Assembly (NCBI GenBank): GCA_029379385.1
Contig: CM055611.1
Span: forward strand, 3,162,001-3,226,000
DNA from: Quillaja saponaria
Taxonomy: Eukaryota; Streptophyta; Magnoliopsida; Fabales; Quillajaceae
DNA length: 64,000 bases
Direction: 5' to 3'
Shown here: piece after piece, positions 12,355-26,536 of the stretch
Layout: every line of letters starts with the position of its first letter
Position numbering within the stretch: position 1 is the stretch's first letter
Translations under genes and position numbers: made by a program
Notes under the pieces: model-generated
The model's input: only the letters and a program-made list of their open reading frames with translations
Told to the model about the DNA's origin: nothing
The model's database searches: none

Positions 12355-12427
12355 CGCCCACCGTGGGGCTCGAACCCACGACCACAAGGTTAAGAGCCTT
12401 GCGCTCTACCAACTGAGCTAGACGGGC
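12355..12427 (-). tRNA. tRNA-Lys (anticodon CTT)
   Basis: The reverse complement is 73 nt and folds as a standard cloverleaf. The acceptor arm pairs GCCCGTC with the mirrored GGTGGGC end. The D arm holds AGCTCAGTTGGTAGAGC, the anticodon arm is CAAGGCTCTTAACCTTG with CTT in the loop, and the T arm contains GGTTCGAGCCCC. No intron and no encoded CCA, as expected for a nuclear plant tRNA gene. A T7 run about 15 bases downstream on the minus strand (12332-12338) serves as the RNA polymerase III terminator. Confidence 0.97.
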
Positions 12428-12808
12428 TTTTGTTATATTTTAACTTATAGGTAATATAGTATTGGAAAGATTCCCTTTCCTTCCTTATGGTAATTGTTGA
12501 CTAATTAAAATTAAACCCACACTGCATCAACTGGTTCACAGTAATTAAGTTGCAGCTCACAACATGAAAGCTGGGAAATGGTAAAAATAGTCACCGTTGT
12601 GGATTTTTCCTTTTATTTGTTTATACCTTATATTTTTAGCTTTATGATAGACATCATACAGAAAAAGTTAACCCTCAATGTATAAAAATACAAGGATTTT
12701 TATTTCTATACAGTAAAAATATATGTATGAGGCGAAGAATTGTCTTCTTCCTATGTGTTTTCACCGAGTTTGCAAGAAATAACTCCAACTACAAAGTAAT
12801 TTAATATA

Positions 12809-15800
12809 TTAGACATTAATGTCTAAAGCAAGGGGTAAAAGGTGATGTTTGATTTCTAAGGAACCCACTCCAGCAACAAGCTCTGAAGTGCATATGATTT
12901 CCTCCAAAATATCATCAATAATCAAGTTTTCCAACTCAAGCCCCACGCACTCGGTCTCAAATTGGAGATTCATCCATCCGTCACCTTTTTCTAGATCTCT
13001 ACTCACAGCATAATCAAGTGGTTGATCAACTTCTGATCTTAAGCTCAAGTACCAGCTTACAAGAGACCATACTTCACGGAGAACATGATTTCCTGCTGGC
13101 ATTGGACGAATGTGGCAAAGAGAAGACAAGGGCATTGAACAATAGCTGTATGATCGCCCATAAATCTCCACTAACACCTCATTGATTAGATCAAACAGAA
13201 ACATGTGATTACAATGGCCACATTCTTCATTACCAGAACAATCAGGATCAAGAAGTAAGCAACCTTCTATTTCTTCATAAACTGATGGATCAACTGGCTG
13301 ATCAGCAGAATGCCATGTCCAAAGGGAATCATGACCATCGAAGCCAGATAACTCCAGTACATCTCTGACATAAGTAAACTCAGCTTTGTTCTTCGCGTCC
13401 ACTTGAAGTTCTGGAATGCCATAGTTACTGTGCTTGCTCAGAATTTCAAATTCATGTAAATCCTCTCTGCTTGTAACCACTTCAGGGGTATCAATGCTGG
13501 TCTCATGCTGCTCAGCCAAATTATCAAGTTCATCAGGGAGTCTAGGATCTAACTCTACATCTGCTTTCACACAACCAGCATCAGTGAGGAAATCTATATT
13601 TTCGTTTTGGAACAGATACATTTCAAATAAAACTGATAAATTACAAATTCTTAGGTGCTAAAGATTATCTTGGTTGTGGGGGGCTCTAAATGTTGAAGTT
13701 CCAAGCATAGCAAGGCACAGACTACTAAAATTCAAGAATCTGACAGAGAATGTTGAATATTCTTAAATAAAACAAATATGCACTTAAAGATGAAGATAAT
13801 ACCATTATCTTTAATACCTATACAAAACCATTTTAATAAATTGCAGATGGAGACAGTTGACACACTAGTTTCAAGAATAAGATGATTCTAAATAGGTAAT
13901 TGTATGACAAAACATACCTTCTGAAACAGAAAGTTCATCAAGTCTGGTTGTACCCTTTAGGAAATTGTAGTCAGGCAAAGAGAGTGAACTCCCTTCTTCT
14001 TCTATAGCATTGTTCTTTCCTGCTGGCCCTATATCCTGCTGACTGCAAACAGCACTGTCTCCATCTTTGAAGTTCCCATAATCTTCCTTTATTACACCCA
14101 CATTCTCATTTACCTCATCATTCCCGGTAACTAAATTTTTGTCACTGACATTGCAAAAGCTTTCTTCAGTTGTGTTATCTACTGACTTATCTAACTGCAA
14201 CTGGGTTTTTGAATCTACAGATAGGTCAAGACTATTTTTGTCATTAGTACAACCTTTCCTGCTCATGGTGCTATTCCCAGAAGTCCTAATCAGTGTCTTA
14301 GGAAATAAGGTATCAAAAGACTCCTCATTTTGGTAGAAGTACGATTCGAGATCAGGTAAAGAAAGAATCCTGCCAAAGGATTTTGGGATCCTTACTGGCA
14401 AAACCTCTTCCATTTTCAATTTCAATCTTTCGGAGTTTGTTTGTTTAGCTTCTCTGTTAAAGCTAGTCTCATATAGCTGACAATATCTGTCCAGTGAATT
14501 ATTGAGAGATGAGGTCCTTCTCATGCGGTGCATTTGACGCTTAGTAAGGGATTGAACAGAGCAATCACTCTCATAACCACTAGCAGGACTATCTTTACCT
14601 TCTCTAGGACTCTCCTTCTTTGAGTCTTTAGAAAACTCATGGCCATGAGGAATTTTGTGAAGGATAGCATCCATGGTAATACGACGCCTTTCTTTTCTGC
14701 TCTCCCTAATCACATGCTTTATTTTCTGTTTGAGATTCTTGAAACGTTTGGTTACAATTTGATTCTGACCCCGGTACAAACCTGAGGAAGGATTAATACC
14801 TCTTTCAACCATTGCTTCATTAAAATTTAAAATTCCATCTACTTTGTATGCTGCAACTGATGACATGGAGCGTCTGTATAAATCTTCAGAGGATTCAAAC
14901 TCTGCTGACTTTGGTGCTTCCTTACCAATTTGTAATTCTACACCTTTTGGATTAGATTTGTTGCCTGCCAAATTTTTGATCTGTTTGCTACTGTCAGAAC
15001 CTTTTCTCCCTGATGTTGAGCCACATGAAGGAAATGACACAGACTTAGTTAATTCCATTCTTGCAGTGAACGCCTGTTGCTATTGGAAGTGGTTGGCCAA
15101 AGGAGAGCCTGGAGCTTGCAGAAGTTTTAATAATAAGTCCTTATTTATATTTATTATATCCAGGGCATCAAGAAAATCCTTGAAATGAAAGGACTGGAGC
15201 ATCTCTTGTGAGTATCCTTGCATGTATTAACTTACTATCCAGTATATCTTGATTTTCGTTTTTCAATGTTTCCTGAAAACCTGTGAGACCTTCAGATGGT
15301 TGATGCTTATGAAGCATGTTATATTGTGGCTTATCACCAGCAAATACAGTGCCACACTCTAAGCATCTTTCACAGCTGGTACTTGGTTCCTTACCGAACA
15401 TTGGCTTCACTATATCCAATTCATTGTTAGCAAGATGGTCTTCAATGATTTCAGGAACTATTTTAGGGTTCCATCAATTAATACAATGTCAGCAAGGGGA
15501 TCATGATCTGAAAGGTCCAAATGATGAATGGAATCAGCTCGGTCCATTTGTGACCGTACATGATAGGTTGAACTTCTTTTATGTTGACCCTTCTTTTTGG
15601 ATAGCTTATCAATTATCAGTGCTTTTATCCGGGTTTGTATAGAATGCTTTGCTGCTGGAGTAGAGTATGCATCAACCTGGTAGGCTTCAAATTAGTTAGT
15701 ACCTTTATTTGTATATGTATAATACTTTTTCACGAAAATAAGAAAGTCACACATCAAAAAAAGAAAATGGATATAACAACAAAACTTGAATTTATTATTC

Positions 15801-16001
15801 TGATAATGTTTCAGATGGGTAGGTGTTATGATTGGTATGGATAAAAAATGTCACTCTAACCAAAAAAAAATAAAAGAGGAAAGCAAAAAGGAAGCACCAA
15901 CAAATCTTTTGCCAGAACTTATAGTAGAGTTTCTAATCTCAACATCATAGTGTTCCTCCATTTTGCTAGAGCCGGAGGCATCATCATTTAAATTCTGGCT
16001 C
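12809..16001 (-). CDS. DUF4378 / TRM (TON1-recruiting-motif)-like protein, 5' half disrupted
   Basis: At least three exons: 16001 to about 15900, 15676-13918 and 13632-12809. The last intron is GT-AG with matching phase (1+2). The C-terminal exon encodes 270 residues with a DUF4378 domain: FDLINEVLVEIY, a HIRPMP stretch, then WMNLQFETECVGLELENLII and DDILEEII. The central part has the Lys/Arg-rich KRFKNLKQKIKHVIRESRKE helix typical of this group. TRM proteins bind TON1 and microtubule arrays; assignment to that family is inferred from domain order. In the large exon the frame slips by one near 15467, slips back near 15190, and meets an in-frame TAG at 15080-15082. Downstream of it, from MELTKSVSF at 15058, 665 residues stay open across two exons. 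The first exon is not identified. It could make a shortened protein or be a decaying gene. Confidence 0.75.
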
Positions 16002-18512
16002 CTACAGAGAATTCACAAATTTGTATTTGGAAACAAAATATTTGGTAAATTATTAGATGAGTAAACAGGACCAATGCTAATTGAGTAAGTTCAAAGGATT
16101 TAACTAGAACACTTAAAATATTGATCCAGTATACCAAACTCTCATGCATAGTTCACTGAATTTGAGGTTGAAAGTTAGAAATGTTGCCCTATTTTGAAGT
16201 CAGATAGGGATTCAAATGAAAGTTCATTACAAATTTAGGAGGTAAGCATGGATGGATCCCCATCTATCTGATTGCAGAATGAGATTATGCATGATTTTGT
16301 ATTTTTAACTGATATTTTATTCTTAACTTCAAGAAAATGTTAATTTTTTTCCAGATCAGTTCCCACATTGGATTCTTCTGTTGTTTTGCTTGGACATCTT
16401 GGAGAGGTCATTCTCTATTTAAGGCCATTAAGTTGGAGAGTGGGGGCTCCAAAAAAACACAAGGGAACTTCATATATGTGTGTGTGTGTGTTGACATCAC
16501 ATGCTTCCAAAAGCTTAAAATTAGGTCCATATGTTTAAGGAGGAGTGATAAATGATATGTAGTCTTCTTTGGTATTCGACCTACACTATGAGGGAAAAAG
16601 AATCAATTCACAAATTGCATATTTTACAAGAGACGGAATGACAGCAATGGGCTGCTAGTAGAAGATTATTTTCTTAGAAACAAAATCTCCAATTTAGTCC
16701 TGAAAAATAGGGGGAAAGGAAAGCATAACCCTTTTTCCAATAATTTTTCTCGATTCTTCTCTTCTGGGTCATTGGGAAAACCAGAAATTTTAAGAATTTA
16801 AAGTTGGTTGCTAAGAAAAAGTAGAAAGAAAATTTTTCACAGACCATACACTGCGATAGATTCTAGCACATTATTATGTATCAACATTCAATTATGTGAA
16901 AACGAAAATCAATATCATAGTCAGAAAAGAAAAGAAAAGGTAAAGATGATATTATTTATGAAGTATTTGGAATCGAAGAGAACCAACATCACCTTTTGGA
17001 AGAGAATTGTATTCTGAAACGAAGTCCTTGAGATTGTCCATATCCAAACAGAGAGTGAGGACCAGATAGAGAAATCACATAAACTTCTTGTTTTGTTGTC
17101 TTGTTTGTGGGTTGTAATTACTAGAGCAGAAAAAGGAGGGGAATGAATAGAGGATAATGCAGGGGATCATTCCCTCCCAATGTTCTCGGGATTTAAGTTT
17201 TCTTCTTTCTTTTTGTTCCTTTTTCCTCTTATTTATTTTTTATTTTTAGAATTTCTAACGCCAATCTATTATCGAATGATATAAAAAAAAATTAATAGCT
17301 GTTCATAATTTAAGTAATATTTAATTTTTATATATATATATTTTTTTTAAATAAAAAATAATTTCTCTAACAGCCTGAGTATATGTTAATCTATCATAAA
17401 TATAATTTTAAAAAAATAAATTTTAAAAAATAACAATTTATATATTAAAAAATACTGAAATTATAATCTTTTCACAAATGCTATCAGGACACTTGTTAAA
17501 AAAATTATTTAAAAAATTATGAGTTTGATAATACTCTTTGGTTGAGATCTTATGCTTGTAAAAAACATAAGTCAAACTTTTTGTATGTTTAGTAAAAAAA
17601 ATTTAGATATTTCTACTCATAATTTTTGAAAGACTAAGTTTTGTTCTAAAAAATTTAAAAGATTGAGATAATCTTAGCTTTCCATAAAAATCTATACTTG
17701 TCTTTTAATAATTAATGATAGATTAATTATCAGCCTTTTAATTATTAATGTCTATAAGAATCAATTGAATAGTTTTACAATAAATTTACAAATACTAATT
17801 TGTGGTTTCTTCTCATTAGAAGCATATATTATTTTATTTTATTAAATATTATTATTGTGACATTTTAAAAATAAGTGTAAGAGAATCAAAAATATTAAAT
17901 ATCTTTCAAAAAGTTATAACATTACCAAACCAAATCACGATCTATGATTTACTCTCTTCAAAATATCTTTCTAATTTTGTAAATAAAAATAAATCATAAT
18001 GAATACATTTTTTATTATAAAAAATTAAATATAGTATTTTTGACTCCACAATAAATTTTACATTACAGTTTATTTTTTTTATTTTTTTTACACTCCACAA
18101 TAAATAACTTGTTAAAAATTATTTATTACATCATCCTAATAAGTAAGTAACCTAAAGAGACAAAAAAATTTCTTTTCCATTTTGTTGGGAACTCGCAAGT
18201 TATTTCATTATTACTATTATTAAATCACCCACTATCCAAGTTCCCAAAAAAAAAAAAATTGAAAAACTAACTGAAAGTCAACTCGCCAATAAAAAAACAA
18301 TAAAATCCAATAATTTTAAAAATTTATAACAAATCAAAAATTGTCAACTCCTCTTTCTCTCTCTTCTTTAGTTTTCCCTCCTCTTCTTTTTCCGTCTTCT
18401 TCTTTCAGAGCACATTGTGTTTTGAAGTTTTAAGTATAGATAAAATTCTACTACTTGTGTCTTGGAACATTTAATATATCTAAAAGAAAAGTTTGCATCT
18501 TTTTCTTCTTTA
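16002..18512. other. Intergenic region between divergent genes
   Basis: This should hold the missing 5' exons and promoter of the DUF4378 gene (minus) and the promoter of the PP2C gene (plus). Short open exon-like frames near 16356-16440 and 16990-17035 on the minus strand could be first exons, but none is convincing. From 17220 to 18300 the sequence is AT-rich. A pyrimidine-rich tract at 18345-18405 is probably the PP2C leader. Confidence 0.45.
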
Positions 18513-21006
18513 ATGGGTAATAGTGTCGGTAAGATTTGCCTCTGCAACTCCGGCGCCGGAGAAATCTCCCGTCGATATGACGGAGCCATCACAGACAAGG
18601 GTCTGGGTAATACATATTGCTATATTCGACCCGACCCTTATCGTCTATCCTCTTTATCCAATGTTTTCCCTGAGGATGATAGCACTCACAAGACATTCTG
18701 GTCAATTTCCGGTGCCTCTGTGAGCGCCAACACCTCCACTGCACCCTCCACCTCTCTATTCGACCTTCTTCCTTACAGCTCCACTTTCGACCCAGCTGCT
18801 TCGTTTGAATGCTCCCCCTCCTTCACTTCGATCCCACTTCGACCGGTTCCTCGTAATTCATATATGGATCACTCCAGGATTGTTCCGGGTTCGGGTCCGA
18901 TTGAGAGGGGGTTCATGTCAGGTCCTATAGAGAAGCGAGGGTTCATGTCAAGTCCAATTGATCGTGGTTTATATTCCGGTCTGATTGAGAGAGGGTCCGA
19001 CTCTGCTCGGCTACAGAGGAGTTTATCTCATAATGGGTATGAGTTTCAAATCAAACCCAGGAAACGGAATCTAATGAAGGTTTTCAGGAGAGCAATTTCC
19101 AATACAATATTTCGTGGGAACAGGTCGATTTTTACTCCGATCAAGCGGGTTGTTTCGGTTAGTGAATTCCTTTCTTTGAAGAAAAATGAGAATCTCAATG
19201 TGACTGTGGGTAGTGCTAATTTGAATAGGCATGTAAGTTTCAATGAAACTGATAATGATGATGGTGGTGGTGGTGGTGAATCATTTGATTTTTCAATGGG
19301 AAGACAGAATCTTCACTGGGCTCAAGGAAAGGCCGGTGAGGACCGTGTTCATATTGTGATTTCAGAGGATCATGGATGGGTTTTTGTTGGAATTTATGAT
19401 GGATTTAATGGCCCAGATGCTCCTGATTATCTTGTTAATAATCTTTTCAATGCTGTGAAAAATGAGTACAAGGGGTTACCTTGTAACTCATTGGGTTTAG
19501 AGGAGAAGGCTGTGCATTCATTTGATGGAGATGATCAAACTGTAATAAGGAATGGAACAGCTGATGGTAGCTGTACTAGTTCTGGTAAAGATAATAATCT
19601 GTTAAGAAATGAGAAATTGGATTTGGGTTTTGATTCAAAGAGATTTCATGTGAGGTGGAAATGCGAGTGGGATAGAGAAAGGACAGAACTTGACAAGAAG
19701 GTGAAGGAACAATTGGAATTTCCAGAGACCAATAGAGAAGGAGCTTTTAACCACTCAGATGTATTGAGAGCTCTTTCGGATGCATTAAAGAAGACAGAAG
19801 ATGCATATCTGGAGACTGCTGATCAAATGGAAAAGAATCCTGAGTTAGCTTTAATGGGTTCTTGTGTTTTAGTGATGTTGATGATGGGAGAAGATGTCTA
19901 CTTGATGAATGTGGGGGATAGTCGCGCTGTTTTAGCTCGGGAAGATGAATATGATTTCCAGCTGGTGAAGACTTTCCAGGAGTTGAACGGGATAACTGAG
20001 CAGCCTTTCCCTGATCTTGATAGATTTTCCAGTTTAACCTCCCTTCAGCTCACCATGGATCATAACACATATGTGCAAGAGGTAAAGTTAAACCAATGTG
20101 CTTTTCCAAGATGAAAATTGTGTTGGGATCAGATCAGGTGAATTAATTTGTGAGATCTTTTCAATCTCAGGAGGTTCAGAGAATCAGGAATGAACATCCG
20201 GATGACCCTTCGGCAGTAACTAATGATCGAGTGAAAGGTTACTTGAAGGTCACTAGAGCATTTGGGGCCGGGTTTCTCAAGCAGGTAGTTTGATATCCAA
20301 TGCTTGCATTTCTGTACAGAAAGCATGCTAAATGCTTTATCTTTATTGATTATTCTTGTATTGAATGATTGAATATAATCTGAGACAAGTAATATAAATT
20401 TACATGAATATAGAAACATCTATCACCATGTTTGAATACATCACTAAAAATTCATTTAGTTTTGATCATTTTTCAGTTCCTTTTAGCTTATTGCAGCTTA
20501 TTCATTTGCTGAACAAGGATTCTTCCTGTCATTTTTGCAGCCTAAATGGAATGATGCATTACTAGAGATGTTTAGACTTGACTACATCGGAGACTCTCCT
20601 TACATCACCTGTTCCCCTTCACTCTACCACCACAGGCTCAACGAAAGGGATAAATTCTTGATTCTGTCTTCTGATGGACTTTACCAATACTTCACCAATG
20701 AAGAAGCCATCACCAAAGTCAATTCATTCATTACATTAGTCCCTGATAGAGATCCTGCGCAACTTCTCGTTGAAGAAGTATTGTTTCGAGCGGCAAAGAA
20801 AGCAGGTACGTAAAACATTCATTTGAACTCTACCTAAGAAAAAGAAAAGGTTGAGAACAATTTTAATTAGCCTGATTTGTGATGCTGTAGGAATCGAGTT
20901 CCATGAGTTGCTTGAAATCCCACAAGGGGAAAGGCGTCGTTACCATGATGACATTTCCATTGTCATTATCTCACTGGAGGGTATAATATGGCGTTCATCT
21001 GTGTAA
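18513..21006 (+). CDS. PLL: POLTERGEIST-like protein phosphatase 2C (four exons, 687 aa)
   Basis: Mn/Mg-dependent serine/threonine phosphatase of plant PP2C clade C; Arabidopsis POL and PLL proteins act at the plasma membrane downstream of receptor kinases. Exons are 18513-20081, 20171-20284, 20541-20805 and 20891-21006, all GT-AG, totalling 687 residues. The start [11 protein letters not shown] offers an N-myristoylation Gly2 and nearby cysteines, and [11 protein letters not shown] follows as in this clade. Catalytic motifs: [91 protein letters not shown], and the ending [17 protein letters not shown] then IIWRSSV. The start was chosen because MGN is the family start; the in-frame ATG 51 bases upstream would bury the lipidation site. 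An unusual repeated [13 protein letters not shown] stretch lies near residues 125-165. Exons 3-4 are copied at 49996-50461. Confidence 0.96.
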
Positions 21007-22024
21007 ATATATATTATAAAAACTAACAAATGCAGTAGAAAATTATATCTACAAGAATTGGAAGTTTGTACAAATTCTTCACTTTTCTTTTTTCCTTTTT
21101 CCTGGTGTTTCCCCAAATTTTGGATTGTGTTTGTAATATAAGTAACAGTTAGGCTGCAGGGAGACCTTGTAAAGAGCTAGCCTAAGTAAAAGCTGTTCTG
21201 TGTTTGTACATTATGAAACTAGTAGAGTAGATATTCAACAAAGGGTTTCTAAACCTTTTGTCATTCTGTTCTTTTTTCCCCATTTGTCTGAGGTTGAACT
21301 ACATTGCAGAGCAGCAGTCAGCTTCTATTAAACCCTTCTCCATCACCACCAAATTCTGTACACTAGACTCTTGACAAAACCTCCTTAACAATTTCTTTGT
21401 GTACCGCAAGACGTCAACGACTTCAAGCTTTTCTGTTGGTCTAACAGAAAAGAAATTGACATGAAATTAGAGGTCAAATGGAACTCTTTTTTCAAACTTT
21501 GTTGGGAAATATGGTACTTGCATCTATATTTCATATGCAGTGAGTAATACTGAATTGTAATTATAAGTTAAAAGAATTGAATAAAACAGCCATCGATAGT
21601 CATTCATGGCATCACCTGAAGTAGTTATTTTAATATGAGAGCTTTTATGATCAATTAGTTTTATATACTATTTAGAACATGTAAAAAATATTTCTCATTC
21701 ATGGGCTCATCGAATATAACTTAAGCGCTTGGATTGAGTGAAATGGTTTTAAAAAGAGAAGACTTGAGTTTTATTCTCCTTAATTAATATGCAGACTTAA
21801 TGAAACAGAAAAGTTGGGTGTGAAGTGATGATGATAGTCAATGAATTTTATAATTGCCTGTTAATCTCAACGCGGATTTGGTGAAATTTGGGCCACATCC
21901 ACACCATTTCTGTTTGAAATTTCGGAGCTCAGATAGAAAAGTCTGCCAATGAGACTAGGCTAATTTGCAAATCCCAAAATAGTGGTGAAAACTAAACAAA
22001 TGCTACGGTTGGGTTTGACTACAA
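21007..22024. other. PP2C 3' UTR and intergenic sequence
   Basis: The first ~230 bases are the likely 3' UTR; they are matched by block D (49723-49995 reverse complement). The rest has no gene that I can support and ends where block A begins. Confidence 0.5.
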
Positions 22025-22304
22025 GACAAAACTTGAGTAAACCTACTGGCTGAGCTCCTCAATCCCAAGTATGATAAAGATTCAAGAACAATGGTAGGTT
22101 TACAAATTTTATAATATAATACATGCAGAGCCACACAGATGCATTCAAAATTAGTTTTTGGGTAGTTAATTACAAGTGGTTTAGGTCTCTCTAATAATTA
22201 ATTAGTAAACTTAGAATGTGGGTCTTGCATATTTTTTCTTTCTTTTTTGTGAAAAAATGTTAATGTCATGGGAACTCCTGATATTGGAATTAACAAGCAT
22301 GTCT

Positions 22305-22343
22305 GGTGATGGTGATGGTGATGGTGATGGTGATGTTGATGGT
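22305..22343 (+). repeat. GGTGAT hexanucleotide repeat, six to seven units
   Basis: Five perfect GGTGAT units, then GTTGAT and GGT. The same locus in block B (37911-37931) has three units, and block C has a diverged version near 47600-47630. Confidence 0.85.
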
Positions 22344-23486
22344 TCAGACCACTAAAAGCAAACCTCTAATATGACGATTAATCTGTCTAATCTAAGCACT
22401 AGGCTTCCCATGACCTTGAGATGAGAAGCTTAGGAATTTATGGATTGACTCCAAGTGCAAAATATCACTCATCCTACTAACCTCAAATAAGTCAATGTGA
22501 GGATCAGGGCTTTAGTAGTATGAACAATAGAAGTCATGTTACCAGTTTCATCTGTATGTATGAGTAAACATAAACCCTCATCCTCTGTTGATCAGAAATA
22601 AGTGAAAGCAACTTATATATTCCACTTTTCAGTCTCATCTTTGACGCAACTAACATTCCCTTTCAGAGGTAGGAGGGGAGGGTGAGGTTTAACAGTTCTT
22701 AATTCATTAAATGCCAATTAACAAAGACAAAAGGGAAAGGAAAAACAAAAACAACTTCAATTTGCTTTACCACTTCTCAGTTGAAGTACCAATCGCATAC
22801 AGACTCATCAATTGTCAGATCCCAGGGCAGCAACATTCAAATGCAGTTAGATGACTACTCAAGTATAGAAGAAGTCAGATGCAATTTAGAAAGCATACTT
22901 CAGCATCAATGATGTTGTACTTTTAAGCACCAGGGAAAACAATTCCAAAAACGTGGACAACAATTTTTTTTTTCAAGAAACTCTTCAGCAACCATCACCA
23001 TCTGAAAGCACTTCATCAATCTTCAATTTTTATAACAAAATCTATACAAGTACATATGCAACTTATACACATCCAAATGTAGGTTTCATACGATAAACTG
23101 CAAATGAAAAAAGGCACCTGTTTGAGGTCAGTATTATTAAACTTATCGGGGCATGTCATAATCAATTAAAGCACTGACATGTTTACTGAAATACAAACAA
23201 ACTTGGAAACGACATACACTGAATAATGGAATTATAAACATAACGAACAAACAGCTAGCATTTATAAACATTCCCCCTTCACCTTTCGTTGCTGGAGTTC
23301 ATAAATCGACTTCAGCAGAGAATTGCAGAAGCCTGCATATGACAATCTAAAGTCACTAGAGCCAAAAATTGGCAATAGAGAAATTCATTAAGTCATAACT
23401 GACCAAGTGAGATTGATTATTATTACTCAAATGAAAAGAATAACTTATCAAACCGAAAAAAATGAGTTGCACTAGCAGTAAAAAGC

Positions 23487-26400
23487 TGTCACACCCCTCA
23501 TGAAGGCATGATTGGCCGGAGGAATGGTAACCAAACCTCCGTAACCCTAACTCAAATAACGGAACGACTATGACTATTGACTAACCAATGAATAAAACCA
23601 AGAAATTATAAAGACAAAAGTTAACATTAAAAGTTGGTTGATTACAACAAATCACACTTACTGAAAATTTCGGCAGAAGTCCCTTACAATATGGAACATG
23701 CCTTAAAATACAGTCCTGTAAACTCTTTTTATTACTCAACATAATATAAAGACCATAAGGAGCTCTGCTCCGTTCACATCATTAACAAAACAAGTACTAG
23801 AATATGGCATCGTACCACATTTGACACCCACAGTTCTAATGTGACTGCAAACTTTCATCCTTAACTTCAAGTATGAGATTCCGAGACATACCTTGTTGTC
23901 AAATCCTTAGCAAAACCTCATATTAGCGGTTAACTTATTTTGAGGTCCTGCTACTAAAAAAAATAACCACAGGAAAGGAGTGAGTCCTACGGACTCAGTG
24001 AGTGAAAAATCGTACCCAAAAGGTACTAGCATCACACAACACAAGCATATCACATATATATATATATATTATCATCATATAACATGATTCACATAACATT
24101 TCACATTACACATACACATTGTAGGTTTCACAAATTCACAATTCATATGATACACAAATCACAAATTTATCAGAGCAATGATATCAAACAAAACAACCAA
24201 AGGGCCAACGAGCAACCCAGCCCCGCACAACAGTATCACCCCCTACCGGGCATTTACGCGCCCACACAACAAATTAATCTCCGTACACAATCCATCCCAC
24301 TGGGGCTGAGCACTCAATTTAGAAAACATTTATCAGAACTTCTCGAGATTTCAAATAAGAGTATCCAAGGTGCACCTGGATCTTATTTTCAGAGATAAAA
24401 ATCATTTTCCAGAAATTGTTCACGAGTTAGCCCTTATCAACCACAATCAATGTCAAGCACAACCATCAATCTCAAACAAACATAATTCAAATACATTATT
24501 GAAGTATTTTACTGGTTTATTTTTCACATATCATGCGTATTCAAATAAACATGTAATCACACATATTAATCTAGCCTCTAAAGGCAGCAATTAACCACTC
24601 ACCTGTGATCGATTCCATTCGTCACTCACACTTGCGTCCATGCAGCTCATCAGGTTCACATTAGAATCCGGAACTGAAATTCATAATTCCCAATACTACT
24701 TAGTTTATAAACGTTATTGTTATATTCTTTTGCTTACTAAACTTATATCTCAACTTATATAGGTTTATTTATGAAAGTTTTCATTTAAACTATTACATGT
24801 CAATTAATATGGATTAGACTTTGAGTGATAAGGTTAACAATGAAGAGGCCTTTTAAATATCTTGACAAAGCATATGATAGGAGAAAACATTGGAAAAGAA
24901 TAGAAAGCATTTTGTGAGTTAAAAATATTAAAGCTGTCCAAACTTGAGGTTTGGACTAGTGTCCACTTTAACGGTCATATTTTTCTCCAAGAAACTCCGA
25001 ATCCAGTTTCGTAAAATTTATAAAATACTAGACACATGTAGCTTTATAATGGTATATCATTTGTAATTTTTACATTTGCATATCAATACAGTTTATTGTT
25101 TGAAGTTGCATCAAATTGTGTAACACACAGAATTTTTGACAGCTTTGACCTTACCTTAGTTAATTGAACATAACTTTCTCTAGGAAAAACGAAATCCGAT
25201 TCTGTTTGTTAGGTTTATTAATAGACAAGTATATATATCTTTATTATTTAGAAACCTTTCCTCAAATTAGTCTCTAACCCCCTCAAATTCTTACATGATC
25301 CGAAAATAAGGCATTGAAAATCCTGTCTGACCTAGCTGGAGTCTAATAGCTATAACTTGCAACATACTTGGAACCAAGTTACGAAATTTTACAGACAACA
25401 TTTCAAGACTATAAGCTACATTTTATATTTTGAACTCTTAATTTAATTCTGCCCCAAAGACACTCAAAATACCTAATTTCTGTTACCCACGGAATCTGTC
25501 CCCTGCACCCTTCAAAACCAATTAATTCTCCTTGCTATGTGTATGTATATCTACCTATTCATATATATACCTATCCCAATCACTCAGTATACTATATCAA
25601 TTCAACAATACTAACAATTCCAATGTTAATCAATGTGGACAATTCCAATTAATCAATATACTAAAAATACTTAGATCACAAAGGTTTTACAATAATCCAC
25701 ATCAACCTTCATGGTTTAACCTTAACCTATAATTGATTCATCCATCCCAACTTCCTAAATTTCTAATCTTTAATTAACACATTCAAAAAGAAATCCTAGC
25801 TTTAAGTTCTTATCATTCACAACTTACCCAACATACAATCTAACCTCTTAATTGACATAAAAAATCAGCAAGTAAACCAAAAGAAAACAAGGGAATCGTT
25901 TACCACTTACCATAAACCACACTGTCAAACAACAGGAGTGTTGCTGCCCCAATCAGCAGCTGGAACATCTCAGCCCCTTCAACGTGAGTTACAGCCAAGT
26001 GAGGAAAGAAACAAAATCCAGCCAAAACACCTCTAACAGGAACATCCCCTGCTGCATACCATGACACCCACATCTTCCATTATCGGCTGAATTCCATGGC
26101 AGCAGAGGGTGGTTAAGGTTTCGTGGCTATCTAGCCTGGTCAACAACTTCTAGTAAGCTAAACGAAGCTGCTGCAAGGATAAGGACTCACAGCAAGCAAA
26201 ACAGAAGAAGATTCTCCATGACAGGAGGTAGAGCAAGGCTGAAACGCAAGCTAAACCATAGCTAAAGGGAGGGGTTCTCATGGCAGGGAGGATGACATCC
26301 ACGGTCGAGCTTCAACTCTTCATGAGGAAGGGCAACAAGTTCGGACAAGCAAGAGAAGAAGGCAAAGTAGAAGAGTCTAGAATAGCCAAGAATGGGAGGA

Positions 26401-26490
26401 GAAGAAATCGTGAAAAATGGAGAAGGAAACGTGAAAGAAAGAAAAGAAATGGGAAAGTAAAGTCAAGGTCAAGCCATAAATATTATGGTG

Positions 26491-26536
<46 letters not shown>

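Noticed and set aside
15080..15082. TAG in the DUF4378 gene considered as a recoded stop
   Set aside because: Two frameshifts lie close by, so decay or sequence error is simpler than readthrough.
18368..18598. 76-aa frame on the minus strand overlapping the PP2C start
   Set aside because: It is a shadow of the PP2C first exon and its purine/pyrimidine-rich leader.
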